NCBI RefSeq assembly: GCF_030867145.1
Contig: NC_134433.1
Location: forward strand, 15,659,896 to 15,723,895
Source of the DNA: Opisthocomus hoazin
Lineage: Eukaryota > Chordata > Aves > Opisthocomiformes > Opisthocomidae
Reading direction: 5' to 3'
DNA length: 64,000 nucleotides
Shown here: positions 60,331-64,000 of the stretch, piece after piece
How positions within the stretch are numbered: position 1 is the stretch's first letter
Layout of the letters: each line of letters starts with the position of its first letter
Translations under genes and position numbers: made by a program
Notes under the pieces: generated by a model
The model's input: only the letters and a program-made list of their open reading frames with translations
Told to the model about the DNA's origin: nothing
Database searches by the model: none

Positions 60331-63300
60331 TTATTTCCATTTATTTAATATTCTTCATCATCCGCGCAAGGTCTGACCGCATCCGAAATACGAAATCTGG
60401 CGTATGAGCTGTAAAACCGTTCTACACCTTTACAGGCGCTTTGTCCTTTTGTGTCTTGCTTCGGCTCTTTCGAAGGGACGGCTCGGCCGCATGAGGGGAC
60501 AAAAGCTGTCCCGGGAAGTTTTTCGTTCGCGCGTGTCTGGGTTTTTGGTGATTTACAGTACCGTTGGCAGGTCGCAAAGGACTGACCTCGCTTCTACCCG
60601 TCGCAGTGCCGACAAGCAGAGATTATCGGCTCTGCCGGGCACAACCACTCCGACTCTTAGAGATGTAAACTTAGATCCTAAATATTTCTGAAGAGGCAAA
60701 ATGGCGACTTATTAGCACTTTCCACGTCCTGGATCATCCCTTGTTTTATCTTCTCTTCGTGGATTGACGGGGAATCCCTCTGTGATCTGCAACAAGTGGC
60801 TCTGCCTTTCCCTGTGGACGTGGAGGAATGTTCTCCCTCGGTTTGATTCAAACCCGTTTTGTTAAAAAAATTTAGGGCTCAGTCCTGCGCTACCCTCCTG
60901 ATTTTAAGACCAGCGTCGACAGAACCTTTCAGCACGCGTTTTGTGAAGCCAGTTAGCAGTCCCAGTGACACCTAAATTAAAGTCAGGAATGTGCCCAGTT
61001 AATTTGCTCAATCCTTGATTTCCACTGATACAATCCGGCCTCACAACTGTGCTCGAATAAAGTGCTAGAGGCAACGGCAGCAGCAACCGGCTCAGCTGCT
61101 CAGGGCAATCAAAAAACTTTGCATAGATTAAGATCAGATTTTATGTGATTCATTTATTTATTCATTATGATAAACTGTGAGATCCAATAGTACCAGTAAG
61201 TCTCCTAGTCCTCTGTATCAGATCAAACAATACAGATATTTTTCCTGGTGTTCTTGAAGTAAAACAAACGGAAATCCAACTAAGCAAGAACAGCATTACA
61301 ATAACTATTTCATGTGATAAAAGTCCCAAGGGCTAAAAGTTCACATTGCTGAAATCCAGGAGCTCTAAGACATACTGGCAGTGGCTGTTCCCCCTGTAAC
61401 ATTTACTACTTTAATTACAAACTTTGAGATGAAAAATTGCATGAACGCGATCCTCCCGCAGCCCCTATCTGTCTGATTTATAGCGCTTTTTCTATGCCAG
61501 CCTTTTGACTTCCCTGCAGACGGGTGGAAGCAGCTGCATGGAGACCTGGCTGGGTGCGGAGCACCACGACGCGGACGCTTCCCTCGTGTGCGTCCCCGAG
61601 CCGTTGCCGTATTTACAGTGAGTAAAGCCAGCGCGGGAGAGAGACAACGACGCATCCTTCGAGCTGCTCCCGGGCTGAGGATCTTGCTTTTCTGCTAGTT
61701 GCTCTGAGAGGACGGGGAAGAATGTGGAGGCATTTGTGTAACAAAGAACTATAAATCATCTCCAATATCCATCACTCACCAAGAGATGCTGTCAGCAGAT
61801 TCAAGAGTGAGGAAATGGGAAACACTCTCTTCACCAGTTGGTTGGGAAATCCCTTTGTGTCAGGAGTTACGCCGAAGTCAATCAGCCCCGCAGCGGGCGG
61901 AGGGGCCAGTGCCAGGACCCAGGCTGCGAGGGGTCGTGTCGTGTGCCAGGGGTGAAAGGGAGAAGTCGGTGAAGTACAAAAATGGAGCAACCTGGGTTAA
62001 TGCAAAGCAAAACCGCTCTTGTCACGGTGTCGGGCTTAGCTTTGCTTCCCCGGTGCTGTTCTGGCAATCACTCGGCGCTAATTGCCAAGTCAGCGCTGAC
62101 CTCAGATGACCAGCGAGGCCGTTACAGGGTGCGTGTGGTGCGGGAGCATGGGCCGTTTGGCTCAGCCCCACCACGGGTGCGGTGATTAACGCCCCGACAG
62201 CCTGACGTAGCCTGGGCAATCCAGTTTTATTAGCAGTGCTCATCGGGCTGGATCTCGATTCCACGAAAATCAGCTCAAAACTGCACCTGACCTCCAAAAC
62301 TGATCCCGTGTCTGGGTCAACTGGAGCTGATTTCACTCTTTTTTGTGTGTTGCTCCTGCTTTTCTGAGCAAGCAGACCTAAAGCCTCCCAGCGAAGGACC
62401 CCTCTCAGGTGCACGCTGTAGAAACCCCTTGCTTCGTTCCCTATAATTGATCCAAACCAGTAAAGCGAAAGTGGAGTGCCTCCTGCCAGGGAGTGCTCAC
62501 TCCATCTGCACCTCAGCAAACGAGAGACCGCTGCCTGTGCCAGCTGAGGGGCACGTCCACACCCCCAGCCGCAGCCACGCTCAGATGGGGCCAACGCAGC
62601 GGTGACTGGAGCAGCTTGGGGTCTTTATACCAAGCCCCCTGCACCGGCTCGTACGTGCTAGGGAGCACGGCGCTTCTGACACACCGGGGCTGGCATAAAA
62701 TTGTAGCAGGGGAGGGTAAGGCCTAGCCTTGCTCTGCCAGGATCTGCTGGCAGGACGCCTGCGGACGGGGCTGGGATGCGGGGGAGAGCCCGGGCTGTGC
62801 GGTTTTCCCTTTGGTTTGTTCTTCTCGCTGGCAGTCCCTGGGAGCGCAGCAGGTACAGGCAGGTGTTAGAAGCAGGGTACACTCCCGACCCCAGAGCAGC
62901 CCCGTCCCGCAGGGCTGCGCAGGGGACTCTGCCGCGGTGCCGAAGCAGCCCGGGTGAGATGCGCTGGTCGGGTCATTGGGCTGTGCCCAACACCTATGTC
63001 CGAGATGAAAACCCCTGAGACTGGAAAGCAAATCTGGTGAGCAGATTTATTTCATCCCTTGCACAGTTGGGTCAGAGACGCTCACCTGTAGCCGTGGGCT
63101 CCGCTCCTGAAGAAAGCCAGCCAAGGCCACTGTCTTCTGCGTGTGTGCGTTTGTTTGGCAGGTGCAAGACAGGAATTGCAGGACGGCGCTTGCCAGTGGA
63201 ACTTTTGCATATCTGCTCCCCGCGTCCCACTCTCCGACTGCATCATCATCACTAATATGCACATAACAGTCAATTAGCCCAGCTGAGTGCACTCATGACC

Positions 63301-64000
63301 TCTGATCCCTGCTGTGTCCCCCGATCCATTAACAGGCCCTCATCCTTTAGCTCTCAGTATGAACTGATGTAGCATCCATTCTCTTTCGGCAAAGAAACAC
63401 GCTTCCTCATTCATCTGTCCATTTCCACTTTCTGTTCCTTTGTCCTCCCCTTCTGTTCCCTGTGTTGCTAACCTGGTCACAACTTCTTGACCCCACGTCC
63501 TTGTCCCTCCCAAGGGTGTCGTAATCCCAACCACTACCAAAAAACTTTTACTTTTTTTTCCTTTACCCAGGTCTGATTTAGCAAAAATGGTTTCCAGCAG
63601 TGTGGGAGCTTTGATCCCCTATTCAAGAAATCCTTGCAATGTTTTTTTAAAGACTTTCTTTCTAAGGCAAATGAATTCTTCATAAAGGGGGAAATGGAGT
63701 GCTAGTTGGCCTCTGTTCATCTGAGGAAGACAAATGATCTCTTTTATTACTTGAAAAGCATAACAGTTGAGTGTGTAGATTTGTGATTTATCTGTAATTA
63801 AGAATCCATTTGAACAGCATATTAATTACAGAGAGGAGAATTAATTTTACTGAATATAAAAGTAAAATCCAAGTTCCTGGAATCAGAAAATAACATGAAA
63901 GGTCTGAGCTTCAGGATTTGTGTAGCTCTATTACACACATACTGGGATGGGACAACTCTTTGGTGCACATTTGAGTTTTTTGACTTTTAATTTTGATCCC
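60331..64000. other. Non-coding flank to the right of DDX52
   Basis: 3.7 kb with no exon recognised on either strand. HNF1B is expected further right from synteny, but its protein ends were not found. Parts of 60860-60990 look like decayed repeat. The AT-rich end (63730-63880) has clustered TAATTA words, including a perfect 10-bp inverted repeat at 63792-63801/63822-63831. Confidence 0.5.
63792..63831. promoter_or_regulatory. Homeodomain-type dyad in possible conserved element
   Basis: CTGTAATTAA and TTAATTACAG form a perfect inverted pair with a 20-bp spacer. More ATTAATT words lie just to the right. TAATTA is a core homeodomain site; any function is inferred. Confidence 0.35.

Noticed and set aside
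60331-64000. Search for the 3' end of HNF1B
   Set aside because: No sequence encoding its known C-terminal residues or homeodomain was found on either strand; only synteny suggests it lies beyond the window.
1-64000. CRISPR arrays, bacterial operons, viral or endogenous retroviral genes
   Set aside because: None seen; the window is vertebrate, with spliced genes and CpG-island promoters.

Overview
The window is vertebrate nuclear DNA holding three protein-coding genes and their flanks. Left to right it carries DUSP14 (+), SYNRG (-) and DDX52 (-). From family knowledge this is the gene order of the amniote region that continues to HNF1B on the right and TADA2A on the left; neither of those was found here. 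Compact introns, GC-rich promoters and few recognisable interspersed repeats suggest a sauropsid, most likely a bird. That is inference, and no species is claimed.

Layout. 1-3441: GC- and CpG-rich DNA upstream of DUSP14, probably its promoter and 5' non-coding exons. 3442-about 4850: the last DUSP14 exon with an intact 198-residue reading frame (3560-4156), its 3' UTR and poly(A) signals. About 4850-7730: gap between convergent genes. About 7734-11524: SYNRG 3' UTR. 11525-50769: 23 coding exons of SYNRG, whose codons join in phase through every junction to give 1,413 residues. 50770-52063: SYNRG CpG-island promoter and the short gap to the tail of DDX52. 52643-59910: 15 coding exons of DDX52, again in phase throughout, giving 624 residues. 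59911-64000: DDX52 promoter followed by non-coding DNA.

The genes are neighbours, not a pathway. DUSP14 is a MAP-kinase phosphatase. SYNRG (gamma-synergin) is an AP-1/clathrin accessory protein with an EH domain and many acidic DFxDF-type motifs. DDX52 is a nucleolar DEAD-box helicase of the Rok1 family used in 18S rRNA maturation. DDX52 and SYNRG lie head-to-tail about 1.3 kb apart (DDX52 poly(A) signal to SYNRG start codon); DUSP14 and SYNRG converge.

No new multi-gene system was found. The items most worth checking are: a 43-bp-arm hairpin (60221-60311) about 0.3 kb upstream of DDX52; two X-box-like motifs in the DDX52 promoter; an unannotated phase-compatible 75-nt candidate exon in DDX52 intron 6; a 291-nt phase-symmetric SYNRG exon with its own acidic motif; and several small tandem repeats and palindromes. 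Exon borders were read by eye from splice consensus plus protein homology; no alignment or RNA data were available.
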